A stretch of DNA of 64,000 bases from Bufo bufo (Eukaryota; Chordata; Amphibia; Anura; Bufonidae), in assembly GCF_905171765.1 (NCBI RefSeq), contig NC_053392.1, positions 446,614,837-446,678,836 on the forward strand, given 5' to 3'. This document shows, piece after piece, positions 42,788 to 54,927 of the stretch. The notes below the pieces were generated by a model. That model worked only from the letters and a program-made list of their open reading frames with translations. It was not told where the DNA came from and did no database searches. Position numbers and translations under genes: made by a program. The stretch's first letter is position 1; each line of letters begins with the position of its first letter.

Positions 42788-42859
42788 GCACCCCCTTCCA
42801 CGAGGGGCCACTGGACCCTTACTCACCCAGTTTTTCAGGGTGTGCCAGATTAAATTTTC

Positions 42860-43843
42860 TAATCAAGCTAGTAGCATGCATTTTATTAGCTGGCACCCAA
42901 GACCTCTCCAGTGAACCAAATACTGCAAAAAATTACACATTTTTCTTACATCAAGGATTCTAGAAACCTTGTATCCTAGTTGACCGGCAACCTCAACTCG
43001 CAGCGAAGATTCCTGTGCAGGAGATACAGACGGCACATATTTTTTGAGTAGAGCTTTGTGAAACACATTATGAATAAGAAAGGGATCCGGTAACAGTAAC
43101 TTAAAAGACACAGGGTTAATGATCTCGATAATCTCATACGGACCAATAAATCGAGGTGCAAATTTACCCAAAGGTACTTTAAAACGCAGATTCTTGGTGG
43201 ACAACCACACCTTGTCTCCAACCTAATATTTACACCTTGAGAACGCCTTTTTTCCGCATTAAACTTCTGAACCTCCTGGGCTTTCTCCAAGTTCGACTGA
43301 ACCTGGGCCTAGACTGTGCACAGTTCTTTAACTACAAAATCAGCCTCCTTGAACCTGGGAAGAAGACGGCGAGAATGAACAAAATCACGGATGAAACCCC
43401 ACATTACAAAAGAAAGGAGACATACCGGTAGACGAGTTCATCTGATTATTAATGGCGAATTCTGCTACAAACAAGTATTTCGCTCAACTATTTTGGTTGT
43501 CAGAGACGTAACACCTTAAATACTGTTCCAAGGACTGATCTAGACATTCAGTTTGACCGTTGGTTTCGGGATGGAAGGCCGAAGAGAAAGACAGAGAAAC
43601 ATAACATTTATGACAAAAGGCCCTCCAAAATTTTTAAACAAACTGTATAAGAAACACTATTCTCCGTAATACCGTGTAAACAAACTATGTTGTCAACAAA
43701 AAGAGAGGCTAAAGTTTTAGCATTGGGCAACTGTGGCAGGGAAATAAAATGACATATTTTGCTAAACCTATCAACCACCACCCACACAACTGTCTTACCC
43801 TCAGACATCAGAAGATCGGTAATAAAGTCCATGGATACATGAG
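42860..43843 (-). pseudogene. Chromodomain Gypsy integrase, partial
   Basis: Minus-strand segments are in the order expected for a vertebrate chromovirus-type Gypsy integrase: THVSMDFITDLLMSEGKTV (first catalytic Asp) and VVVDRFSKICHFI at 43840-43608; WLSTKNLRFKVP and KFAPRFIGPYEIIEI at 43210-43110; and a C-terminal YLVHWRGLG piece of a chromodomain near 42900. The part holding the second and third catalytic residues (43240-43600) is not legible. The upstream end is cut by hAT 2 at 43844. It is a different Gypsy lineage from the Gmr1-like element. Confidence 0.75.
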
Positions 43844-46555
43844 TAGAGATTTTAGCGGCAAAATTTGATTATTCGCGGTTCGCCGAACATATGGCGATCT
43901 CCGCAGGCGCCAAATTCTTTTGCTTTGTGCAGAACTATGACCCATGACACATCTATCAGGTGGGAAAGGACAGCCAATTGAGACGTTTCAGCACTTGGAC
44001 ATACCCCCTACCCTATAAATAAACCCGATCTGGCCATCATTTTACATTCAGTCTTTTGCCAGTGTAGGGAGAGGATGCTGGGTGGAGCAGGGACAGACTG
44101 TTAGAGACACCAAACGTTAGCTAATAGGGCTATAAAAGTCCTTTTAAGGACTGGTATAGGTGTGCTATCGATAGGTGTGACATACTGAGGGGTGTGATAT
44201 ACTTATAATATACTTTCTAACATAGAAAGTATATTATAGTGCATTTGTATTGTGCAGCAGTTGTGTGCGGATCTGCTGCAATACCGCAGCTATACAGAGT
44301 GACAAACGTTATTGGAACAACTAATTGCAACTGATGTGATACACCAGTTGCCCCCCCCAAAAAAAAATGATTGAGGCAGGGGTGTGATATACCTATAATA
44401 TAATTTATATATAGTGAATGTGCAGCATTTGTGTGCAGTTCTGCTGAGATACCGCAGCTATACAGAGGGACAAAAGCTACTGGAACAACTAATTCCAACT
44501 GGTGTGATATACCAGTTGCCCCCCAAAAAAATGAATTAACGGGTTTGATATACCTGCTTCCAGCAAACCTCAGTAAGGGGTTTTATATACCTGCTTCCAC
44601 AAATACTGCTCTTCTATAGGGACTTTGTCACAGGATCATTTTGAAAATGACATTCAGAGGAAGAGGCAGGCCATTCCGCAGGGGTGGTAGGGGTCGGGCA
44701 GGTGCACCAGGCCGGAGCCTAAGTGGGAAGTTGAAGAAGCTGCGTGCGATTACGTCAAAGGACGCACCAGAGTTGGTTGAGTGGCTCACTCAGCCTTCCG
44801 CTTCTGCACCCTCTTCATCCTCTGTATCAGCACCCTCCTCACTCTCTGCTGTGTGCACCCCCAAAAACACCACCACCACCATAGCCCCTCCACTCGAGTC
44901 AGATGAATTATTTTCCCATCCATTTCTAGACCTTACCGATGTGCAGCCATTCTTGGCATCGGATAGGGAAGAGGAGTTAGCAACGGCCGCCACCCAGCGG
45001 TCTGACGACAGTACCCAGACCAGCCCAAGGTGGGTGGTCCCCACTGTTGCTGCCTACTCCGAGATCTCTAATGTCAGTGTTGGTGAAGGTGACGATGATG
45101 ACATATCGATGGACGTCATGTGGGTGCCAACAAGAGAGGAAGAGGAGGAGAGTTCAGAGGGAGAGACGGAGCAGCAGATAAGGAGAAGCAGGCAGAACTT
45201 GCAGTGCACAGGAGGCAAAAAGCAGACTGCAAATGTATCTGGAGCGAGCCATCCACCATGTACGGTCACATCTGGTGCTCCCAGGACGCCGGCAAATAGC
45301 TCCGCAGTGTGGGCTATTTTTAACGTGTCAGCTGCTGACAATAGTGTTGCTATCTGCAGCCTGTGCTGTCAACGCATAAGTCGCTGTAAGCCCAACACTC
45401 ACCTTAAGAAGGCACCTGGCCTCCCATCACTGAGCTCAGTGGGAGCAACACCGTCAGAACCCACAAAGCCACACTCCCGGTGCTCCACGTCCTGCCTCTT
45501 CTCCTTCTCCTTTCTACTCCACTCCACCTTCCACCGTGCTGTTGTCGCGTTCATCTGGCAAAAGGTAGGTTTCCATGGTCCAAATGTTCTAACATAAGAA
45601 GTTGATGACACTGGATAACCCTCTTGCCCAATGGCTGACTGCTGGCTTGTCGGAACTGCTAGCCCGCCAACTACTGCCATATAAACTGGTGGACTCTGAG
45701 ACTTTTAGAATATTTGTGGCCATTGGCACACAGCAATGGAAGGTCCCCGGAAGAAAATGTTTCTACCAGAAGGGCATCTTAGAGCCATATGGCCATGTTG
45801 AGCAGCAAGTGAATGTATCTCTGGCACACAGTGTCGGTGCCAAGATACATCTGACCACAGACACGTGGTCTAGCAAACACGGGCAAGGAAGGTACATAAC
45901 TTTTACTGCCCGCTGGGTGAACCTTCTGACTGCCGTCAAGCTTGTACCCCGTGGCACCCGTGTGGATTTGGTGTTACCGCCACGGATTGCATGCAGGCCT
46001 GCCTCTTCTTCTCCTCCTCCATCCTCCATCTCCTCCTCGGCTGACTCCTCCTTTTCCACTGCTACCGCCTCTTCCGCTGGACCTTCCAAGATCCCCAGAA
46101 CCTATTTGACGTGCCAGGTGAGACGTTGCCATGCTGTGCTGCGGCTGTTGTGCCTGGAAGCCAAGAGCTACACAGGTCCTACACACCTTTCAGCTTTGCG
46201 GTCACAGGCCGATCAGGGGCTAACCCCGCTCAATTTAACAGTTGGTAAAGTGGTGTGCGACAATGGTGCCAATCTGCTGAGCATGCTGAAACAGGGCAAA
46301 ATGACACACGTGCCGTGCATGGCACACGTCCTGAACTTAGTCATGCAGTGATTCTTTGCCAAATAACCCGGGTCCAGGACGTCTTGCTGGCCATTTTAGA
46401 AAATCTTACACGGCCATGGTTTGCCTTGCTGACGTTCAACTACAACACCACTTGCCCATCAGACGTCTGATTTGTGACTGCCCGATGCGCTGGAATGACA
46501 CCTTGTATATGCTTGATAGGCTGCTCCAGCAGCAATGTGTTATGGTTACCTGCAC
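43844..46555 (+). mobile_element. hAT transposon 2, 3' truncated
   Basis: The left terminus TAGAGAT at 43844 and GTTCGCCGAACATATGGCGAT subterminal text match the style of the hAT 3 end at 53015 (complement of CATATGTTCGCCC... and ATCTCTA). It is followed by a TATA box, short direct repeats (GTGTGATATACC at several places in 44180-44590) and a transposase. The match ends near 46555 before the C-terminal domain. It is inserted in the Gypsy integrase. Confidence 0.7.
44014..44021 (+). promoter_or_regulatory. TATA box of hAT 2
   Basis: TATAAATA is followed after about 40 bp by GTGTAGGGAGAGGATGCTG, the same arrangement as in hAT 1. The conservation between diverged elements supports function as core promoter. 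Confidence 0.6.
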
Positions 46556-46640
46556 AATTGCTTGTAGAGGTTACTCGAAGAGGGGAAGGAGTCCAATAGC
46601 AGCGACACAGGAACAGAGGAGCACGAAACGGAATGGATGA
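44648..46640 (+). pseudogene. hAT transposase 2, truncated
   Basis: Starts MTFRGRGRPFRRGGRGRAG at 44648. The first frame (to 45597) has a Ser/acidic region and a BED-type finger with SAVWAIFNVSAADNSVAIC and a CCQRISRCKPNTHL segment, then loses frame. The second frame (45602-46351) has LARQLLPYKLVDSETF, KIHLTTDTWSSKHGQGR (first catalytic Asp), VGKVVCDNGANLL (second) and HVPCMAHVLNLVMQ, ending in a stop. The third (46356-46640) has LICDCPMRWNDTLYMLDRLL. The hATC dimerisation domain is missing. Frameshifts at about 45597 and 46351 are the main lesions. Confidence 0.8.
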
Positions 46641-46914
46641 ATGATCCCGATATGCAGGAATGGCGGTGGCTCAATGGACCCAATAAGGTCCACGTGGTGG
46701 CATCCCGGAGGGGGATCCATGGCAAAACTCCCATGGAAAATTACGTAGTTGACGCAGAGTCGGATTTTAATCCATAAAGGGCATAAATCACCTAACATTC
46801 CTAAATTGTTTGGAAAAACGTGCTTTAAAACATCAGGTATGATGTTGTATTGATCAGGTAGTGTAAGGATTAAGCCCGCTTCACAGTGACAGACCAAACT
46901 CTGACAGACCAAAC
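46556..46914. other. Unassigned filler between hAT pieces
   Basis: Sequence with no homologue in the window. It includes a tandem pair CTCTGACAGACCAAACTCT near 46890-46918 and GATCCATGG. A short open frame (through 46640) reads on from hAT 2 into it by chance. Origin unknown. Confidence 0.35.
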
Positions 46915-47390
46915 TCTCCGTTTAACGGACCGCAAACAACCGTATCCCGTTCCTTGTCCTCACTGACGTCATTGAAGGTCTCTTCCTCCACCCAGCCACG
47001 TACAACACCAAGGGTCCCCAAAAGGTGACAACAAGCCCCCTAGGACGCCTGCTGTGGTTGGTCTTCCACCTCCTCAAAGCCACCTTCCTCCTCTGACTCC
47101 TCTTCTTCAGACTCCTCTCTCTGCGTTGCCGCAGGTCCAGCAATCGACGACGACAAGGCTGCTTCTAGTGGTGATGGTGACCACAACTCTTTATCTTCAT
47201 GCTCATCTACGGCCTGATCCAGCACTCTTCGCAGGGCACGCTCCAGAAAAAACGCATATGGGATGAGGTCGATGATGTTGCCTTGGGTTTGACTGACCAG
47301 GTTTGTCACCTCCGCAAAAGGACGCCTGAGCCTACAGCCATTGTGCATGAGCATTCAGTAACACGGCCAAAAAATACCGAGCTCCGCAGA
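46915..47390 (-). pseudogene. Fragment of a second minus-strand hAT transposase
   Basis: The minus-strand translation (RRPFAEVTNLVSQTQGNIID, FFLERALRRVLDQAVDE, then a Glu/Ser-rich acidic tract ending EDQPQQAS) matches 49480-49870 of hAT 3 closely with about 15 percent difference, and its left part matches the hAT 3 sequence down to about 49455. The match ends at 47400 in a T-run. It is a separate, truncated copy, not part of hAT 3. Confidence 0.8.
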
Positions 47391-47429
47391 GGCTGTCCTC
47401 TTTTTTTTTTTTATTAAAAAAATCTGTTC

Positions 47430-48020
47430 CTAACAGTTTAATCTCTGTTTTGTCCCCTATCAGGGGCCGGTGTATGGAATAGATTTTAGGAACCGGGAGA
47501 TAATAAAAGATGCTTGGTCAGTCCTCTTACTTCCAATTTGGGGCACAGCGCGTGCCGTGCAATGTACTGTGCTACCCTATATGAGTGGTATGTTAAGTAG
47601 TACTATTCCTATCAGTTTAATCCCTGCTACGTCCCCTATCAGGGGCCGGTGTATGGAATAGATTTTAGGAACCGGGAGACGGAAAAAGATGCTTGGTCGG
47701 TCCTCTTACTTCTAATTTGGGGCACTGCGCATGTGCCGTGCAATGTACTGTGCTACCCTATATGAGTGGTATGTTAAGTAGTACTATTCCTATCAGTTTA
47801 ATCCCGTTAGGTCCCCTATCAGGGGCCGGTGTATGAAATAGATTTTAGGAACCCGGAGATGGAAAAAGATGCTTGGTTGGTCCTCTTACTTCCAATTTGG
47901 GGTACTGCGCATGTGCCGTGCAATGTACTGTGCCACCCTATATGAGTGGTGTGTTAAGTAATACTATTCTTATCAGTTTAATCCCTGTTACGTCCCCTAT
48001 CAGGGGACGTGTATGGAATA
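47430..48020. repeat. 180-bp tandem repeat
   Basis: CCCCTATCAGGGGCCGGTGT recurs at about 47453, 47633 and 47813, with a partial at 47993, exactly 180 bp apart. Units share GATTTTAGGAACCGGGAGA, GATGCTTGGTCGGTCCTC and TATGAGTGGTATGTTAAGTA. CCCCTATCAGGGG is itself a palindrome. It resembles the leader arrays of the hAT elements. Confidence 0.9.
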
Positions 48021-48742
48021 AAGTTTAGACAACCGCAAAGAGTTGTCAATAGTTGACACACTCATGACATAAATTTTATTCCTCTATACGTCAATCTTGG
48101 TGTAGTGATGACTGTGCTCGTGCACACGTTTGGGAGATTGCAGGTGATGGCGGTTTTTCAAAGCCTATGGTCGTGCTGAGGTAGTTCAGTGACAGTTAAG
48201 TGACCCAGAAAACAATGATTCTGCAGTGTGGGCCCATTGTTGGCCTAGTAGGCTTTAATGATCACCTTAGATGATCACAAAGAAAATTTATGTTTTTTCT
48301 ATGCAAAATTATCCAGCCGATCGCTTTTGGTCTGTTCACAATGAAGCAACGACCTTATCATCTGGGGTGTGCCAACACACTCATAGAGGTGATCGCTTCA
48401 TTGTGATACGCAAGCCCCTTCACCACAACAAGGTAACGATCACGAAGGGGAATTGATACATGTATGTGCCTTTTTTTTTGTTTTGTTTTTGCAGCCACAG
48501 TGCAGCACCAGAGGCCAGAAAAATTAGGCATGTACACATGCCTAAAAAACTTGGTATTGTTGCAGCCGCTGCTGTAGCAGCGGCCGGAAAAATTTATGTT
48601 TTCCAGGGAGAAAGTGCACTAAAACATTGCTGCTTGAACCCTAGTTGGTGGCGGAGAAGTCACGCAAGTCATCCGGCATGCAGAGATTTAATACAGCAGC
48701 GTGTGGACCATTATTAGCCCAAGGCATCTCATCAGGCCTTTT

Positions 48743-51700
48743 TTAGTCAAATGCATCCCCCACTGTCAGTCCCTTCGGGATCCATGCTTCATTCATCTTA
48801 ATAAAGGTGAGGTAATCTAGACTTTTTTGACCTAGGTGACTTCTCTTCTCAGTGACAATACCTCCTGCTGCGCTGAAGGTCCTTTCTGATAGGACACTTG
48901 TAGCGGGGCAGGCCAGAAGTTCTATCGCAATTTGGGATAGCTCAGGCCACAGGTCAAGCCTGCACACCCAGTAGTCAAGGGGTTCATCGCTCCTCAGAGT
49001 GTTGATATCTACAGTTAAGGCTAGGTAGTCTGCTACCTGTCGGTCGAGTCGTTCTCTGAGGGTGAACCCCGAAGGGCTGTGGCGATGCGTAGGACTTAAA
49101 AAGCTCCGCATGTCCTCCATCAAGAACACGTCTGTAAAGCATCCTGTCCTTGCCGGCGTGGTCGTGGTAGGAGGAGGATTACTTTCACCTCTTCCCCTGT
49201 TAGATTCCCGTTGTGCTGTGACATCACCCTGTGTAAAGCAGACTTTTTAACTTGTTTTGGAACTGCTGCATCCTTTCCGACTTCCGGTAATTCGGTAACA
49301 TTTCAGCCACTTTCTGCTTATACCGGGGGTCTAGTAGCGTGGCCACCCAGTACAGGTCGTTCTCCTTCAGCCTTTTTATACGAGGGTCCCTCAACAGGCA
49401 TGACAGCATAAAAAGACCCCATTTGCACAAGGTTGGATGCCGATCTACTCATGTTCCGTTCCTCGTCCTCACTGATCTCATTGAAGGTCTGTTCTTCCCC
49501 CCAGCCACGTACAACACCACGGGTACCAGATAGGTGACAACAAGCACCCTGGGATGCCTGCTGTGGTTGGTCTTCCTCCTCCTCAAAGCCACATTCCTCC
49601 TCTGACTCCTCTTCCTCAGACTCATCTTCCAGCGTTGCCGCAGGTCCAGCAAGCGATGCTGATAAGGCTGTTTCTGGTGGTGATGGTGACCACAACTCTT
49701 CCTCTTCCTCTTCACGCTCATCTACGGCCTGATCCAGCACTCTTCGCAGGGCACGCTCCAGGAAGAAAACAAATGGGATGATGTCACTGATGGTGCCTTC
49801 GGTGCGACTGACTAGGTTTGTCACCTCCTCAAAAGGACGCATGAGCCTACAGGCATTGCGCATGAGCGTCCAGTAATGTGGCAAAAAAATCCCAGCTCCG
49901 CAGAGGCTGTCCTAGCACCCCGGTCATACAAATACTCGTTGATGGCTTTTTCTTGTTGGAGCAGGCGGTCGAACATTAGGAGTGTTGCATTCCAACGTGT
50001 CGGGCTGTCGCAAATCAAGGCCTCACTGGCATGTTGTTTCGCCACTGAATATCAGAAAAGTGCACCATGGCCGTGTAGGAACACCTGAAATGGCCACACA
50101 CCTTCCTGGCCTGCTTGAGGACGTCCTGTAAGCCTGGGTACTTATGCACAAAGCATTGTACGATCAGATTCAACATATGTGCCATGCACGGCACATGTGT
50201 CAACTTGCCCAAATTCAATTCCGCCAACAAATTGCTTCCGTTGTCACACACCACTTTGCCAATCTCCAGTTGGTGCGGGGTCAGCCACTGATCCACCTGT
50301 GCGTTCAGGGCGGACAGGAGTGCTGGTACGGTGTGACTCTCTGCTTTCAGGCAAGTCAACCCCAAGACGGCGTGACACTGTCGTATTCCGGGATGTGGAA
50401 TAGCCCCTGGGGAGCTTGGGGGGTGCAGTTGATGTGGAGCAAGACGCAGCAGCAGAAGAGGACTCAGCCGAGGAGGTTATGGAAGAGGATGGAGTAGGAG
50501 GAGTAGAGGAGGTGGCAGCAGGCCTGCCTGCAAGTATTGGCGGTGTCACCAACTCCTCTGCAGAGCCACGCATTCCATGCTTGGCAGCCGTCAGCAGGTT
50601 TACCCAATGCGCCGTGTACGTGATATACCTGCCCTGACCGTGCTTTGCAGACCAGGTATCAGTGGTCAGATGGACCCTTGCCCCAACACTGTGTGCCAGA
50701 CATGCCATGACTTCCTTTTCCACAATAGAGTACAGGTTGGGGATTGCCTTTTGTGCAAAAAAAATTCGGCCGGGTACCTTCCACTGCGGTGTCCCAATAG
50801 CTACAAATTTTTTAAAGGCCTCAGACTCCACCAGCTTGTATGGTAAAAGCTGGCGGGCTAAGAGTTCAGACAAGCCATCTGTCAGACGCCGGGCAAGGGG
50901 GTGACTCTGTGACATTGGCTTCTTACGCTCAAACATTTTCTTAACAGACACCTTACTGTGGGCAGATGAGCAGGAACTGCTGAAGGTGAGAGGCGGAGTG
51001 GCGGGTGGTTGAGAGGGGGCAAGGAGGACAGCAGTGGTTGACGTGGCTGAAGATGCTGGACCAGGAGGAGGATGGTGGCTTTGAGTTTATGTGCTGCTTG
51101 TACTCATCATGTGTTGATCCCATAGGCGTTTGTGATTTGAGATCATGTGCCTTCGCAATGCAGTTGTACCTAGATGGGTGTTGGACTTCCCACGAATCAG
51201 TTTCTTTTGGCACAGGTTGCAAATGGCATCGCTGTTATCAGATGCAGACACACATAAAAAATGCCACACTGCTGAGCTTTGCAATAACGGCATTCTGGTG
51301 GTGGCAACAGCATGCGTTGATTGGCGTGCTGTCTGGCTGACCCCGGGTGCCGATACATGCTGTCTTACTGTGCCACTAGCTACTTGCGACGACCTCCCCC
51401 TGCTTCCAACTCGTCTCCTCCTCCTCACTGTCTCCTTATCTGAACTTTCCCCCTGTTCTTCTTCTCTTCGAGCGGGCACCCACGTGACATCCACGGACAC
51501 ATCGTCCTCATCAACCGCTTCACTTGTATCTGACAACTCAGCAAAGGAAGCAGCAGCGGGTACAACATCATCATCATCATCACACCGTACGTCCATGTGT
51601 GTATTGCTGCCTGACTGAGACATATCCCTGTTATCTACATCCTCTGGCAATAAAGGTTGCGCATCACTCATTTCTTCCAACTGATGTGTAAATAACTCCT

Positions 51701-51990
51701 CTGACACATCAAGTGAAGCAGCTGTGGTGCTAGTGTTGGTGGTGGCGGCAGGTGGGCGAGTGGTAACTTGAGAGGTGCCCGAAGCTGAGCTGGAGGAGGA
51801 TGGTGCGTCAAGGTTCCGAGCGGAGGCTGTAGAAGATTGGGTGTCCTGTGTTAGCCAGTCAACTATGTCCTCAGAACTTTTCGAGTTCAGGGTACGTGGC
51901 CTCTAAACACTGGGCATTATTCTAGGGCCAAAGGAAATCAGCACCATGACCACGACGGCCGCTGCGTGGTGGCCTGCCTCTGCCTGTCAT
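48743..51990 (-). pseudogene. hAT transposase 3 with frameshifts
   Basis: Starts MTGRGRPPRSGRRGHG at about 51990, close to the start of hAT 2. Segments in order on the minus strand: ALRRHMISNHKRLWDQHM with a BED finger including SAVWHFLCVSASDNSDAIC (about 51330-51130); LARQLLPYKLVESEAF and RVHLTTDTWSAKHGQGR (50951-50244); VVCDNGSNLLAELNLG and HVPCMAHMLNLIVQCF (50365-50015); RWNATLLMFDRLLQQ (50045-49821); FFLERALRRVLDQAVDE and an acidic tract (49884-49318); and the dimerisation domain LDLWPELSQIAIELLACPA with SVLSERTFSAAGGIV (49129-48743). All domains of a hAT transposase are present but in at least five frame segments. Confidence 0.85.
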
Positions 51991-52009
51991 TTTTTTTTAG
52001 ATTAGTGGT

Positions 52010-52790
52010 ACTATGCGTGCAAGGTACTGTGCCACCCGATATGAGTGGTGGGCAGTGGGCACAGTTCACTCTGTGGGCCTGACAAACACTGGCAGGCAAC
52101 TGCAATTATATTACAGAGATTTTTTTTTTTTACTGTTTTAACTGCAAGCTACTGTGCCACCAGATATGAGTGGTGGGCACTGGCAGTGGGCACAGTACAC
52201 TCTGTGGGCCTGACACACACTGGCAGGCAACTGCAATTATATTACAGAGAAAAAATTGTTTTACTGTTTTAAATGCAAGCTACTGTGCCACCAGATATGA
52301 GTGGTGGGCACTGGCAGTGGGCACAGTACACTCTGTGGGCCTGACACACACTGGCAGGCAACTGCAATTATATTACAGAGATTTTTTTTTTTACTGTTTT
52401 AACTGCAAGCTACTGTGCCACCAGATATGAGTGGTGGGCACTGGCAGTGGGCACAGTACACTCTGTGGGCCTGACTCACACTGGCAGGCGACTGCAATTA
52501 TATTACAGAGAAAAAATTGTTTTACTGTTTTAAATGCAAGCTACTGTGCCACCAGATATGAGTGGTGGGTACTGGCAGTGGGCACAGTACACTCTGTGGG
52601 CATGACACACACTGGCAGGCAACTGCAATTATATTACAGAGATTTTTTTTTTTATTACTGTTTTAAATGCAAGCTACTGTGCCACCAGATGTGAGTGGTG
52701 GGCACTGGCAGTGGGCACAGTACACTCTGTGGGCCTGACACACACTGGCAGGCAACTGCAATTATATTACAGAGATTTTTTTTTTTACTG
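52010..52790. repeat. 130-bp tandem-repeat leader of hAT 3
   Basis: Six units contain CTACTGTGCCACCAGATATG, GTGGGCACAGTACACTCTGT and CAATTATATTACAGAGA, with steps of 125-131 bp (52025, 52150, 52281, 52411, 52542, 52673). Units alternate between a T-run and AAAAAATTGTTTT after ACAGAGA, giving a 261-bp higher-order dimer. Frames of 61-87 codons here are repeat by-products. Confidence 0.9.
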
Positions 52791-53015
52791 CTCTCACTAA
52801 CACTGCAGCTTCAGAATGAATCTAAGATGGATGCTGTCCTTGCTTTTTGATAGGAGGTGGGAGGGTCTGGGAGGTAGGGTATGCTGCTGATTGGCTGGAA
52901 TGTGTCTGCTGACTGTGAGGTACAGGGTTAAAGTTTGCTCAATGATGGCGTATAGTGGGCGGACCAAACATCGCATATGTTCGCCCGCCGCGGCGAATAG
53001 TTCGGGACATCTCTA

Positions 53016-53622
53016 TTTGACATGTATTTGTACTGGTCAGCAGTAAAATTGATATCCAATGACCGTCTAATATACCTCCAGCCACATAATCACTTGATGT
53101 TTTCTGTCCGGTGAATGAATAATTTTTGGGGCCTGTAATCTAACTGGCCAACTGTAAAATTGTTATACGGTGACCGCCTAATGTACCTCCAGCCACATTA
53201 TCAATTGTTCTTTTCTGCGCAGTAAATTAATAATTTTTGGGGCTTGTAGTCCACTGGCCTGCAGTAAAATTGATATCTATTGACCGTCTAATATACCTCC
53301 GGCCACATAATCACTTTATCTTTTATGTACGGTGAATGCATACTTTTTGGGGCCTGTAGTCCACTGGCCTGCAGTAAAATTGATGTCCATTGACCGTCTA
53401 ATATACCAACGGCCACATAATCACTTGATCTTTTATGTACAGTGAATGCATAATTTTTGAGACCTGTAATCTAACTGGCCAACAGTAAAATTGTTATACG
53501 TTGAACGCCTAAAGTACCTCCAGCCACATTATCAATTGTTCTTTTTTGTATGGTGAATGAACAATTTTTGGGGCCTGTAGTCCACTGGCCTCCAGTAAAA
53601 TTGATATCCATTGACCGTCTAA
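53016..53622. repeat. 110-bp satellite, block 1
   Basis: Exact 110-bp steps (about 53041, 53151, 53261, 53371, 53481, 53591) of a unit with CAGTAAAATTGATATCCATTG, CCGTCTAATATACCTCCAGC and CACATAATCACTTGATCTTT. Two unit variants occur (GCAGTAAAATTGATATC and AACTGTAAAATTGTTATAC). The block is cut by a MITE. Confidence 0.9.
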
Positions 53623-53991
53623 GGCTACTTTCACACTCAAGTTTGGTGTGGATCCGTCATGGATCTGCACAGACGGATCTGCAGTGATAATACAACCGCA
53701 TGCATCCGTTCAGAACGGATCCGTTTGTATTATCTTTAACATTGCCAAAACGGATCCGTCTTGAACACCATTGAAAGTCAATGGGGGGCGGATCCGTTTT
53801 GCGTTGTGTCAGTAAAAAATGATCCGTTTGCCTCCGCATCATCAGGCGTACACCAAAACGCTGCTTGAGCGGAATACAGGTGGAACGGTGCCAAACTCAT
53901 GCATTCTGAACGAATCCTTATCCATTTAGAATGCATTAGGGCAAATCTGAACCATTTTGGACCGCTTGTGAGAGCCAGTGTGAAAGTAGCC
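53623..53991. mobile_element. Harbinger-like MITE in the satellite
   Basis: Ends GGCTACTTTCACACT and AGTGTGAAAGTAGCC are flanked by TAA (53620-53622 and 53992-53994), and the satellite text GTCTAA|TATACC resumes after it. It shares the terminal 14 bp with the MITE at 26406-26903 and has a GGATCCGT-rich body. Confidence 0.9.
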
Positions 53992-54086
53992 TAATATACA
54001 GTTGCAAGAAAAAGTATGTGAACCCTTTGGCATAATATGGATTTCTGCACAAATTGGTCATAAAATGTGATCTGATCTTCATCTAA

Positions 54087-54851
54087 GGGCTCTTTCACAC
54101 TTGCGTTCTTTTCTTCCGGCAAAGAGTTCCGTCGTCGGGGCTCTATGCCGGAAGAATCCTGATCAGTTTTATCCTAATGCATTCTGAATGGAAATCCGTT
54201 CAGGATGCATCAGGATGTCTTCAGTTCCGGACCGGAACGTTTTTTGGCCGGAGAAAATACCGCAGCATGCTGCGCTTTTTGCTCCGGCCAAAAATCCTGA
54301 ACACTTGCCGTAAGGCCGGATCCGGAATTAATGCCCATTGAAAGGCGTTAATCCGGATTCGGCCTTAAGCTAAACGTCGTTTCGGCGCATTGCCGGATCC
54401 GACGTTTAGCTTTTTCTGAATGGTTACCATGGCTGCCAAGACGCTAAAGTCCTGGCAGCCATGGTAAAGTGTAGTGGGGAGCGGGGGAGCAGTATACTTA
54501 CCGTCCGTGCGGCTCCCGGGGCGCTTCAGACTAGAGTGACGTCAGGGCGCCCCACGCGCATGGATGACGTGATCGCATGGACACGTCATCCATGCGCATG
54601 GGGCGCTCTGACGTCATTCTGGAGCGCCCCGGGAGCCGCACGGACGGTAAGTATACTGCTCCCCCGCTCCCAACTACTATGGCAACCAGGACTTTGATAG
54701 CGTCCTGGCTGCCATAGTAACACTGAATGCATTTTGAAGACGGATCTGTCTTCAAATGCTTTCAGTACACTTGCGTTTTTCCGGATCCGGCGTGTAATTC
54801 CGGCAAATGGAGTACACGCCGGATCCGGACAACGCAAGTGTGAAAGAGCCC
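54087..54851. mobile_element. Harbinger-like MITE nested in the Tc1 element
   Basis: Ends GGGCTCTTTCACACTTGCG and CGCAAGTGTGAAAGAGCCC are perfect inverted repeats, flanked by TAA (54084-54086 and 54852-54854). The intact opposite arm of the Tc1 element at about 56315 shows the empty site. Inside are further nested palindromes: GGAGCGGGGGAGCAGTATAC pairs with its complement at about 54650-54668, and CTGGCAGCCATGGTAA-like repeats flank them. Confidence 0.9.
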
Positions 54852-54927
54852 TAAGTCACAACAATAGACAATCACAGTCTGCTTAAACTAATAACACACA
54901 AAGAATGAAATGTTACCATGTTTTTAT

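Larger units (their letters stand above)
48050..53015 (-). mobile_element. hAT transposon 3 (minus strand)
   Basis: On the minus strand the element begins TAGAGATGTCCCGAACTATT at 53015 and runs through a leader array (52790-52010), a transposase (51990-48743) and a 3' non-coding part. The 3' boundary is not fixed; 48050 is where the 180-bp array stops. The base sequence at 53016 (TTTGACAT) occurs naturally in the 110-bp satellite next door, so the right end is precise. No matching TSD was found on the left, so the left part may be rearranged. Confidence 0.7.

Noticed and set aside
45763..46186. Glu/Gly-rich minus-strand frames opposite hAT transposase 2
   Set aside because: They mirror the Ser/Pro-rich linker of the transposase and have no independent support.
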